From Liolophura sinensis (Eukaryota; Mollusca; Polyplacophora; Chitonida; Chitonidae), in the NCBI RefSeq assembly GCF_032854445.1, contig NC_088295.1, forward strand, positions 59,749,249 to 59,813,248: a stretch of 64,000 nt of DNA, in the 5' to 3' direction. Shown piece after piece: positions 34,673-47,700 of this stretch. Below the pieces are notes generated by a model that searched no databases, was not told the origin of the DNA, and worked only from the letters and a program-made list of their open reading frames with translations. Each line of letters starts with the position of its first letter. Within the stretch, counting starts at the first letter, position 1. The position numbers and the translations under genes were made by a program.

Positions 34673-35755
34673 CTGAAACAAAAGTGAAACCCAGTAATCA
34701 AATTAAGAACCACTATCGCCTTTTATTGAACAAATATGCTATCAATAATGTTACCTAAAGGTGAAAAAAATACTATGATAAAAATACTTTAGCATAAGCT
34801 ATAAAAAATATATCACATCTTTTCACATCCAGGACCTAGTACTTAAAAGATAGACCACCTAGTAAATGATATGATGGTATTCTACAAAAAATTATTTTTT
34901 TCTTTGCAGATGATGATGAATTACATCGTAAACGATTATTGTACATATGTACCAAAGACATGGACACGTCCGGAAACGGCTTGACATGTGACTGAAAAGA
35001 GCCAGCCTTTATGGTACATGTGGAATACATGTGGAATACCTTGTCACAACAGACATATCTCACAGACCTTTCTTCTGTAAAATACGAAGGGCTGACTTTA
35101 CACATTGCATACAATGACACATATATTGAGGTACAAATATTCCACAACATGTACGGTGTCTTATATCCCTGCAACTTCACTCGACACCTTTTCCACAGAT
35201 TTTCTTGCCGTGGAAATGTACGAGACATAGGCCTATACAGGCCTCGGACCCCCATTAATTTTCCATAAGCGACAATGTTAACGTCTAGCACTGTAGCTCA
35301 GTCCCAAACATTCCGTGGCCAATAAGCTTTGGTGCATACCTGGCCCAGCCTGTGAGAAAGAAGCCATAAAAATCTTGACATAGGTTGACCGTCAAAATCT
35401 GGACCTTTCCATGCCGGCAGCTGGGAGGCGTGCCTAGCAACGCCAAGGGGACGTCACTCGCAGCCTCATCACTACCTCACACCTTGTGTCCTCTCGCCCA
35501 GAGTTTCAAACTTTCATCAATAAAGCTCATACCTCCTCAAAGTTTAGACAGTTTCCAGCATTTTAATACCAAGCATGCACCTGTGCACCAAAAATGGACG
35601 CCTGGGAGCAAAAAAAGACTTTATACCCTAAAATTCACAGAACTACAATCCCTACCGAAAAACGGAAGTTGTAATGGGGGTCTGTGTCCATACTGTCAAC
35701 AAATCGTGTTTCCGGCACATGTGCTTCGTGTTGTTCGGGTGAAATAAAAGTGAAA
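34673..35755. other. head-to-head intergenic region
   Basis: Separates the minus-strand p53-like exon from the PWP1 start codon. It must hold the PWP1 promoter and 5' UTR. No TATA box was singled out. A 151-codon minus frame at 34836-35291 has no family match and is not called. Confidence 0.4.
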
Positions 35756-38700
35756 ATGAACGTTATTCCATGTCTCACGTGGGTCAGGCGTGGGATTGCC
35801 AAGTCCATGCCAGACAAGGTAAGTACCTGTAATAAATAAAAACGGATGACACAAGTCTAAGTTAGGTTTTAAAGCATTGATTGAACACTGAGTATGTGTC
35901 TTAAACGCAACAACAACAACAACACCACTAACAACATGTAATGAGGTACCGGTAGCAACAACTGACTGCTACCCAGCGGCTGTACATATATAAACATGAA
36001 ACCATTGGGAATTTTAAACGTGAGGGTGGTGTCACTAGGTAACAGTGACGTCTCTTCATTAAAGGAGCTTCTCACAATAAAAATCTGAGGAGCTCAGGAT
36101 CACCCTAGCCAAACCGAACGTCAGAGCAATTTAGGACTAGAGATAAACCTGACGACAAGGCTGCAGTTCTGTTCAGAAGTCACTTCATTTAAAAGGATTT
36201 AGAGTTTCCAGATAACTTTGCTAATGCTAAATTTCCCACCGTATCTTCTTGTTTCACCTACATCCAAGCTCTGCAAGTTAAGCTTACTCCTGATTTAACA
36301 ATGTACTATCGTAGCTTCACCCACTCCTTGGATGAAATCGAGGGTGTTGGAAGTAGAAAAAACTTGTTTCCTGCCAGAAAACTTCAGAAATGCATGATAA
36401 CAAGCACTGACCTGGTATATTTATATGTCATTGACGAGATCAGACCTATCTGAACATTTCTGTATGTTCGTTTCGTAGGTCCAGGTTAGCATATATACTA
36501 AATTCATGTCTTTTCACTGCCACAGTCTCCATCTCGGGGGAGTGAAAACCTTGTTTCTATTCGACATAATTGCGCTATCTCGTGTAATGTCACGGGACAT
36601 GTGCTTGCAGGTCTTCCCACACAGGGGAAGACTAAGTTTGTACCAAGCTTGTAAAGTTGTACTGCTGACAGCTCTAACCGAGTGGCTTTATCAAGTATCT
36701 ACAAGGTATCATGTTATATGTTCTTCAAAATTGTCCGAGTTATCTACAAAAGCGTTCGCACTTGAACAGTTTATTGATGACTTGTCTGTCAAATGTTCAT
36801 TGTGAGAAGCAGATATTTCAGTGGTCTGACGTCTTATCATTTACATTGTCACAAGAACAGTAACCTGAACTTAACTGCTGGAGTAATAAGACTAAGGTCA
36901 TCACGGATCAACAAATTCTCAGTGTACTTAGTAATTTCACTGGTGGTTTCAGACATCTCGGCTCGTCAACTTAATGATTATGGGTTTACTCTACATCAAA
37001 TCAGACTTCTATGGTCAATGGAGACATTAAAAATCTCCATAAGTTAGCTGGATTTTGATGGGGTCATGGTTTACACATGATTTTCCCAATCGTGCTCTTT
37101 TCTCAAGAATATCTGTTATATTCTCAGGTCCAGTTGTCAAAAGAAGAACTAAGGAAAATCATTGAAGAAACAAAGGGGTATGTATTTTGTAAATATGTGT
37201 ACTGTATTCGCCCAAAGTTTAGTATTTTTTCAAGTGTTACATTTTGCTTGATTCTAACTGATTTATTCAACTTGATCTTCAGAGGCTTTTTTTTGGTGAA
37301 GTTGGATTAATTTATTTTCAGAAAAACATATAAGTGTTTGCATCAAAAGTGTCCTTTTATGGTTTTATGTTTTTTTGAACAATTTATGTATTTTACTTAC
37401 TTTTTAAATGTAAGATGAAATTTTTGAAGTTGTCAAAAGGATAAAAATCAACCAACCTCATCAGGCTGTCCTGGGCTACAGTACTACTTCTAACCACAGT
37501 GGTCAGTTTTTCTTAAATGTCAGTTCTGGAAACATGTGACAAAAGAAAATTATTTGGCAATTTTACACAAGGCAATGTTGTTTGACAGTATTGCAAAATG
37601 TGGCCAGTGCATACACATATGTGAGCCCCTGAAAAGAATGAAGAATTTCAGTATTTAGTTATCTTTTTTTTCACAAAGTTCATTTTGTAATTTGCTGCAG
37701 CTGACTACGCATAAAATAAGTCCCTCTAGAAAAATTGTTTATTAATCGTACAAAAATTGTGATACGAGTAGCTTACTCTGAATTTTCATTGTATATAAGT
37801 GAGTGTTGTTGTTGTTGTTTGTTTCACCATACTAGTGCCATAGATGAGAATGAGAAAGAGTGGAGCGATGTAGACAGTGATGACACCTCAGCCGATGAGG
37901 ATACACTGGAGGGGGCTACGGCACCAGAGCCCAAGTCACAGAAAGTAAAACCACAGACTCTCGGCAAGAGGAAGAAGAGAGAGGAAGTTGATGAACCAGA
38001 GGTGGAAGATGGAGACGTAGTCAAAAAATATGGATTGGATGATTATGATGAAAATGGTACACATATTGTGGTTAAGCTAGTTGGTTTTATTTTGTTGCCT
38101 AGGGCCAAAGGATTTCACTTAATGAGACCTGTCAAATAGCTTGTTGTCCCTAGTGTCCTCAATTGTATTTTTGATTTGTGGATTGAAAGTAACAGTTTTT
38201 AATCAGCACTGTAACTTTATTTATCCGGCATCAGATAAAATACTCCACGGTTGTGTGGGGTTCAGATATATTCTCAAATCCTACAGATGACATCAGATGT
38301 GCCTGGTTGTGCCTGGTAGGTTATCTCCCTTTGTTGGGTTGTAACTACAATGGTCTTCTGCTCTGAATTGATGGATCTTTGCAGGATAAATTCATTACAT
38401 TGTTACTCAGTGATAGGATATGGAAATATATGGTGTCAGTGACACCTCACACAATACTGACACCATGACACCATGTAACTTACACTATTTGCCATATTTT
38501 TGCTATCTTACTAAAGTATGTGAAGACAAGAGGGAAAAGCTCAGCTTGGAGCCTGCTCAACTGCAGTTCATTCACAGGCTGTCACCATGGATCTGTTGAA
38601 TTGATTCACTGCCCTGCGTCCATTAAAGGGCCATAAGTGGGAAGGTCTGCCAGCAGCCTGCGGAAGGTCGTGGGTTTCCGCCGGGCTTTGCCCGGTTTCC

Positions 38701-41700
38701 TCCCACCATAATGCTGACCGCCGTTGTATAAGTGAAATATTCTTGAGTAAGGCGTAAAACATCAATCAAATAAATAAATAAATCAATTAAAGGGTTAAAT
38801 GTGCTGCAATGATTACAGATGACGAGATTGTGAATCCACTCCATGGCATTGGGAAATTAGCATTTTACTCCAGTAATGATGATGACCCATACATCACCCT
38901 GAAAGACGTAAGCGACCAACTTTCTGAATTTGTGTATACTGTTGAAAATCGATGATCATCATTAACCAAAATCAGGGAGCCTTCAAGGTTATGTAAAAAA
39001 AAAAGGACCCACTGTACCATGTGACCTGTCAGAAATGCTAGGTAACTGTTTTTGATTACAATGACTGTAACAGATGACAGTCATTAATATGATAAATGAC
39101 TGTCATAACAAAAGTTGAGAAGGTGAGTGAGTGTGAACTTCAGAAGTTAAACAAGGAAAGATGTGTCATTTATGCCTCCAGAACTCAGCAAGGCAGGTGA
39201 CTGGTAAATTATTGCGAGGAAACATGCCTAACATTTGTCACAAGTCACATGTTACAGTGGGACACTTTTACCCATTACTGAAGAAAGAGTTTGAACTCGA
39301 CACTCCCTTATTGCATATGTACTAAATCAACTATTTGCACACAAACAGTAAATAGCAGTATCAGTACTTGATCGGTGTTTAAAAGTGCACAAAAAGCTTT
39401 TGCCACTTAGCCACAATATTCATTTTTCACAACAGAAGTGGCTACTGCCCTGCTTAGTGAAGACCTTTTCAGATAAATACATGTACTTAAACTTAACGGG
39501 ATGTTTTTCAAGCTTATGGTGCTTACTGGCTTACGTGGCTAGACCTGACTTTTTGATGCAGCCAGTCATCATCTCTTGAAAAAAAGACTTTGAATGATAG
39601 AAGTCAGCTCCTGCTGGTTGTACTTAGGCTTTAAAGGGATACAGAATCAATTCTGATTGGCAGGTTTGAGAGATAAGCCTAACCAAAGCTGAACTTTGGG
39701 TATAGTACATACATGTTGACTCTATGCTTTAACCCAGGAAATCCTATCTCCGCTATTGACCAATCAGTGTCAGTTCTGTATCCCATCAAAAGAGGTTGTT
39801 TGTCTGGTACGTGGCACAGAATGATGGATTTCTTCAGGGTCTCATTGATATTCAGTATAAAGGTGGTGCAGGACATAATGGCAAATTTCCCAGTTATTCC
39901 CAGTATTAAAAAAGTTACAATGTTATGTACAGGGCAGTTTTTTCCTTTTGACCCCTGTCAAATCAATATTTGGTGCAGGACATTGTCCTTGTCCTGCTGC
40001 ATCTTTCCAGGCTTGCAAGGCAGTCAACTCTACTAAATAAACCTTTCTGATCGTGTTTACAGGAAGACAGTGATGAAGAAGATTTTGAAATCAAACCTTC
40101 AGACAACTTGATTTTAACAGGCAGATCTCAAGAGGATGCCTGTTTGCTTGAAGTCAGTGGTGAGGGTCAACTACTTTATGAACTTTTAGAAAGACAGATT
40201 GGACGACACTCGCTTTATTTTGTGTTTTACAAGCGAGCCAACACAAAAAAAAATACAAACTGGAATAAAAATAAAATCGAAAATTCACCCTTTTACTTTG
40301 TCTGATCTGGATGGTTTTATGATTTTCCTGTTTTCTGCTTGAGTAAAACATGACTTCAAGAGGAAAACTTGCTGGGAAAGTCTGCATTTCCCATAAATTA
40401 GACAACTGGAAAAATTAATTCTGTTCATAAAACAAAAATATATTTGTGTGGGCTTATTTGTTTTGGGGTTTTTTTTCTAGCTTTTATTAATGCATAAAAT
40501 TCAAGTTAATACTTACTGTTTTGTAAAGTGCATATCAAGTACGTTTCATGTAAATGCATTTCAGCAAGTCTGCTTTAATTATCTTAAAGGATTGCCCTTT
40601 AGCCCAGACAGTTAAAGTGCTGGCTTCGACTGACATACCCTTATTTAATTATGTTGAGCATTCAGATTACTCACTGAATTTGTTGCGGATTGAAGTCAGC
40701 AGGTTTGTCAGGTACCTGGCAGTTAATGAAAAGTTTTCATTTAAGAAGATTAAACATCTTTGAATTAAATAAATTAGTTAATTATCTTGAGATACTGTAT
40801 TTCACTTTAAAACTCTCTTTCAGAGCTACTTTCATGAATGCCTTCAAATGATATTTTATTGCCAACACATAAGTTCTACTGACAAGGAATGAATCGGACT
40901 TCACAAAAACTTCTTATAGGGCCCTAAAGGTGGATGAATAAATCAGAAATAAGCAAAATGTGTGTATTAAAAAGTGCTTAACTTTGTACAATAATTTCAC
41001 CACAAGAATGTAGGGAATTCCCAGTTCATTGTAAACAACTGGTTCTAAAACCAGATTTGGCCAAGTGCTATCTGGTTGATCCACTGATTCAAAGGGGTAG
41101 GAGGTGCTATTTTTGAGACTTTTGACTCCCATTAGGAAGCTGAGGTGAGGCATGATCAGATATGACAGTTTTCAGGATTCCCTTTTCAAAGTAAAAGTCT
41201 GCCTATTTGTCAAGATTCTCAGATTTTTGACTGTTCTCTTGTTTCCTCTCTGCAAGATGGCTTCAGTACAGCTGTAGTTGTTCTGCATGTAGCAGGTACA
41301 CCCTAAGGCCTCGATTCTCTTTAGGTATGAAACCGAGCAGCAAATGTTTTACTGGGGATATATTTTTCTGTTATTTTACAGTGTTTAATGAAGAGTATGG
41401 TAACCTGTATATCCACCATGATATTTTGTTACCATCTTTCCCTCTAGCCGTGGAATGGTTAAATTATGACCCGGCTGATGGTAGAACAGGTTAGTAAATA
41501 ATAGATATCTCACCATTGTTTTGATTTTTGATGGTCTCTTGCTGTGTGGTGAGCAGAGTGAAAGCTCCTATTAGGCCTCCGTGCCCGAAGGAGCTAGCAC
41601 GCCAGCATGGCACAATGACACAGGGGCCTCCCACCAATGCGATCGCTGTGAGTTCAAGTCCAGCTCATGCAGGCTTCCTCACCGGCCATATGTGGGAAAG

Positions 41701-44700
41701 TCTGCCAGCAACCTTCAGATGGTTGTGGGTTTCCCCCGTGCTCTGCCCGGATTCCTCCCACCATACATGTGAAATAGTCTTGAGTACGGTGTAAAACACC
41801 AATCAAATATATAAATAAATAACTTTAAGGAAATTCAGGATAATTAGATGTAAGCCTATTCTTTGGAATATGCTCACAGGCTTTCAAATGTAATGACTGG
41901 CTTTGGAATGTCAAGTGCAGAGAGACTACGGCTTTCACTCATGAAACCTCATTTAGCCTCATTTAGGCAAGAGATCGTGAGCTGTGGCACATGAAGTTTG
42001 TCATGTTTTCGACAATTGTTTCGTGGCTCTGTCAGACATCTGCCACTTATGAATGTTGTTTTCTTGGGATATGTCAAATTGTTTAAAGAATGGGACAAAA
42101 TAAGGAACAGGGAGTGGGTCATGATGTAGTAGTGCTACCTTTCAGTCACCAGATCTGATGAGGTGTGGGTTCAAACCTGGCCTGGAGCAGGGAATTTCCA
42201 ATTCCATGTTCTCACTGCTTGTCGAGCTTTCATAACAGTAAGCTGGGATGCTCCTGGGTCTATTTGCACTGTCTAATGTTCGTTGAAGACCCCTTGACTT
42301 CCGTCAATATGGTGCTTATATCTGTCTGTCACATGCGGGAGTGTTCATCAGTAATATGCCAAAGGTTGTTTATCCTTGTTTCCTAAACTCATAACACAGA
42401 CAGAAAAAAATTCTCAAATATGACATTAAACGGAATTAGATAAATAAATAAACCTGCACTTTTCCAACTTATGTAGTTCCTGCATCGAGATGTCGTTCCA
42501 AGACTAAACTGTTGTGGCTCACTGTTCATGCATCTTTTTCACTGAACCAGTATTGTTAATTTTGAATATTTTTCCAGGTAATTTTGTCGCAGTGGGAACA
42601 ATGCTACCAAGTATAGATATTTGGGACTTGGATTTAGTAGATTCCCTAGAACCTGCCACTACATTACAAGGGAAAGTTAAGAAAAAGTCTGCCAAAAAGG
42701 TATAGTATTTTCATTTTGTAACATGACAAATTGTGATTTTCCCCTGTGATTACTTCCCCTTTGGTCATTGTCTAAAAATGTTGTACCAGATATTGAATGC
42801 TGTATCCAGTTTAGCTGGAGATAATTTCATACTCTAGATATTAAGAGATATTTATTTTAATTTGATTAGAGGTCTGCTGTTTCAGATCCAAGTCTAAGCT
42901 TTAAATGTTGTACATCAGATCCTAACGAAGTCCTAATGTGTGATCTCCCACCTCATTGGAAGATTGCCATTTCTGTTTATCATAGGGTAAGATTATACTA
43001 ATAACTTGTGCCTAGTTGTTAGGATTTTGCTGATCCTATTTGTTTACACATAAATGAGTTATTTTGATTTCCTTTTATCTTGCTCTCCTTCACTTTTCAG
43101 AAAGGTACAGTTGGGGGACATGCAGATGCTGTGTTGGACCTGTCTTGGAACTCCATACTCAGGTAGGCAAGGCCCACTCACAAGTATTTGGTCTATTTCA
43201 CTGCTGATGTTTAACATCATACTCAAGAATGTTTCTCGAACCTGACAAACTTCCAGAATTGAAGCCTTAAGTGTGCCAGCAGGAGCTGGATTTGAACCCA
43301 TAACCTCGTGTGCTCTGCATGATTCTAATCTAATCAGACTAAATTGTTTTCTCAAAAGCTCTGAAATTTACCAATTCAATCATTGAATTATCATCTCCAA
43401 AATCATACATTACAGAAAAATTATGTCAAAAATATTGGAGATTAATAGCTGTAGCGTTTAGTAGATGTGTTTACATTCACATATTTGGTATTTATTTATT
43501 GCCTACAGGACTGTGTTAGCTAGTGCGTCAGCAGACAGTACCGTGGGACTGTGGGACCTGTCACAGGGCAAAATAGCCACATCACTCAGACAACATGCTG
43601 ACAAGGTGAGACAGTTTTCTGTCATACGCACATCCTTAAAGGAAACATGAAATGTTTGGTTCTTATTTCTTAATGAGTTTTGTAGTTTTCTCCTTGGTGC
43701 GTAAAATTGGCTTTAAACTACAGTTTTTCAAAGGTCCCAGTGGTCAGTTAGAAAAATTCTGTAGTCTGCAGTTTTGATGTCAGTAATGATAGCTGTCAAA
43801 ACAACTCTGTGAGCAGAAGAGCCTGAATAAAGTGAGGAAGAAGGGGCACTAATCTGATTACGCGAAGTTCATTGTTGAGGTCATTTCTGAGAATTTCCGA
43901 CCGTTGACCTGAAAATATGCATAAACTAGAAGGTTAATTAAGAGAGATAAAATGTGCCCCAAAAAATAGAATGTTTAATTGAAAAAAAAAAAATTAACAT
44001 TTTTGGGGCATGGCTTTCTTTAGAATGTTTTCTAGTATAATAGGTAAGTGTTTACAAACTCACAGTGATTAATATCACACGCGAGACTATACTTGACAAG
44101 AAGCCACCATGACCGATTGGTTGGCCCGGTAGAGCAGCACAGTGACTCAGGAGCCTCTCAGAAGTGCGATCTCTCATTTACGGTCATACGTGGGAAAGTC
44201 TGTCAACAACATGTGAATGTGCGTGGGGAGAGCCCTGGTTCTGCCAGTTTCCTCCCACCAGAATACTGTCAGATATTCATGAGCATGGTGGAAAACACCA
44301 ATCGAATGGTTTCCTCGCACCAGAAAGCTAATGCTGTCTCATAAGTGAAATATTATTGAGTAAAAATAAATAAATGTGATAAAATTCCATGCCTGGAAAA
44401 GTTATGAATTTAGCAGTGAGACTGTGCCTGGTTTCCTCCTCATTATGTTTTTAAATAATTGAAATTATTTGTAATGTGTGCTTGTTTCTGCTTGACTCTG
44501 TTCGAAGTTTCCTCAAACCACAAACCTCTTTTGTTGTTGTAAAAGTGAAAAATTCTTCATTACAGCATTAAACCACTGCAAAATAAAGAAATAAATAAAT
44601 AATAACATAATCATACAATTTGAGAAGAAATATTTCCCTGTCTTTCCTCAGGCTCAGTGTGTGGCCTGGCATCCTTTTGAAGCGCAATCCCTTTTGTCTG

Positions 44701-47700
44701 GGTCGTATGATCAGTAAGTATCAGGTGCATCAGAACTTAGACATGTTGGAAAGTGATATGGACCTAATACCTATAAACACTGATTGTAAATTGATTGTAA
44801 TAGTATTAAAATGATTGTCTGATTTAAGCACTGAATATGGTGCGTCTTTCTTTCACATGTAATGCACGCTTGTGACGACTGTTAGCAAGTGATCAGTGTT
44901 CATCCAATCATAGAAGTTCTGCAGAGCCTGTCTTAATCCGTTTCAGAATGAGTTCTTGATCCTCCTTAGTTGTGAAGCCATTTGATGATGAATCTGGCTC
45001 AATTACAGGATTGTATGATTTACATGCGTGTTACTGTGACTGTTACAGTTACTGTGAAGGTGTATGACTGTCGCAGTCCAGTAGACGGTCACAAATCATG
45101 GGATCTTAAAGGAGAGGTCGAGAGAGTGACCTGGAACCATTTCTCTCCCTTTCATTTTCTGGTAAGCAGCAGTTTTTTTTTAAATATTTATTAAAAGTTG
45201 TTTTTTGTTTTTATTTTCCTTTTTTTGGTTTTAGGACTTTATTACATGTCCAACAGGCTATTACATGTGTCTCAAAGAGGTATAAAATAATATTGAGCTA
45301 GACTCCAGTGATGGAGTGTAAAGTATATATTTCATATATTTTCAGATTTTTTATTGGTAAAGCATAAAATGTCAAACTGGACTTGGTTAATTTTCTGTCA
45401 GTAAAATGACCTACTTCATTTGCACACTGTCTTGTGTCAAGATATTTGATAGTATAAATTCAGTAGTTATAATTGCATTGTTTGTTTTAAGGCAAGCACA
45501 GACAAAGGCACAGTGTATTGTCTGGACGTGAGGTCCGACAAACCCATCTACACACTATCTGCACACACAGAGGCTGTTACAGGTGAGTAATCTACAGACA
45601 AGCACAGAAAAAGGTACCATGTGTTGTCTGGAAGTGAGGCCTTACAAACCCATCTACACACAGTCTGCACACTCAGAGGCTGTTACAGGTGAGTAGTCTA
45701 CAGACAAGCACAGACAAAGGTAACGTGTGTTGTCTGGAAGTGAGGCCTTACAAACCCATCTACACACTGTCTGCACACTCAGAGGCTGTTACAGGTGAGT
45801 AATCTACAGACAAGCACAGACAAATGTACAGTGTGTTGTCTGGAAGTGAGGTCTGACAAACCCATCTACACACTGGCTGCACACTCAGAGGGTGTTACAG
45901 GTGAGTAATCTACAGACAAGCACAGACAAAGGTACAGTGTGTTGTCTGGAAGTGAGGTCTGACAAACCCATCTACACACAGTCTGCACACTCAGTTACAG
46001 GTGAGTAATCTACAGACAAGCACAGACAAAGGTACATTGTGTTGTCTGGAAGTGAGGTCTGACAAACCCATCTACACACTGTCTGCACACTCAGTTACAG
46101 GTGAGTAAACTACAGACAAGCACAGACAAAGGTACAATGTGTTGTCTGGAAGTGAGGTCCGACAAACCTATCTACACACTGTCTGCACACTCAGAGGGTG
46201 TTACAGGTGAGGAATCTACAGACAAGCACAGACAAAGGTACAATGTGTTGTCTGGAAGTGAGGTCCGACAAACCCATCTACACACTGTCTGCACACTCAG
46301 AGGCTGTTACAGGTGAGTAATCTACAGACAAGCACAGACAAAGGTACCATGTGTTGTCTGGAAGTGAGGTCTGACAAACCCATCTACACACTGTCTGCAC
46401 ACTCAGAGGGTGTTACAGGTGAGTAATCTACAGACAAGCACAGACAAAGGTACCATGTGTTGTCTGGAAGTGAGGTCTGACAAACCCATCTACACACTGT
46501 CTGCACACTCAGAGGGTGTTACAGGTGAGTAATCCTCAGTTGCGGCCGCCTGATTCTGCATTCTGTTTCAGAAAGTAATCATTGGAAAAGCTATGTGTAG
46601 TTGCTAAAGACTCGTGTTGTCATGGTTGTTTCTCTGCAATTGCTCTTGGGGACAGTCCCTTATGTATGAATCACTATGATCATTGTTATATAAGCGAGTC
46701 AAAAAGTTGGAAAATGAGGACATCACACCATCGTCAACAGGTGAATATATGCTTTCAATGGAGGTGATCTACACATAACCCCTTAGTATATCATCATTTA
46801 CTAAGGTGTGTGCTTCAGCTCAACTCGGTGTGATACCTACCACTCAGGTGTAATTATAGTCTGTTGAACCTTGTACTATCTTGCGATTTCCTGTGGACTG
46901 TCCTATAATGGAACAGACAAAAAGGATGTAACAACAACATACACGTTACAGCACTGAACACTGATTGACTCTGTGCTGCGTGAGATGCTAACCTGTTCTG
47001 GATGTAACAACAACATACACGTTACAGCACTGAACACTGATTGACTCTGTGCTGCGTGAGACGCTAACCTGTTCTGGATGTAACAACAACATACACGTTA
47101 CAGCACTGAACACTGATTGACTCTGTGCTGCTTGAGACGCTAACCTGTTCTGGATGTAACAACAACATACACGTTACAGCACTGAACACTGATTGACTCT
47201 GTGCTGCATGAGACGCTAACCTGTTCTGGATGTAACAACAACATACACGTTACAGCACTGAACACTGATTGACTCTGTGCTGCGTGAATCGCTAACCTGT
47301 TCTGGATGTAACAACAACATACACGTTACAGCACTGAACACTGATTGACTCTGTGCTGCTTGAGACGCTAACCTGTTCTGGATGTAACAACAACATACAC
47401 GTTACAGCACTGAACACTGATTGACTCTGTGCTGCTTGAGACGCTAACTTGTTCTGGATGTAACAGTCATGAAAAAAAGAATGTGTTCTGTCATGTTTAG
47501 GAAAGCTACCTTCTTCAATCTTTTCGCATTTGAAAGAGCAACTTTCAGTGTAATTTATGCTCGATTATACAATTAGATTTTGGAGACAAAACTACATTGG
47601 TTGGATTGGTCAGTTTCAGGGCTGTGCACTCAATAATTTCTTAATAATGTCTTAATAAAGCTGGAATAAACACCTTGCAAACCCGCAAAAAAGTTGAAGA

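Noticed and set aside
34836-35291. 151-codon minus frame upstream of the p53-like exon
   Set aside because: No family similarity, compositionally like intergenic DNA, overlapped by a plus-strand frame, and not in a phase that would splice sensibly to 34672.
45492-47460. CRISPR-like array
   Set aside because: Regular spacing, but the whole unit repeats with no unique spacers; eukaryotic intronic tandem repeats.
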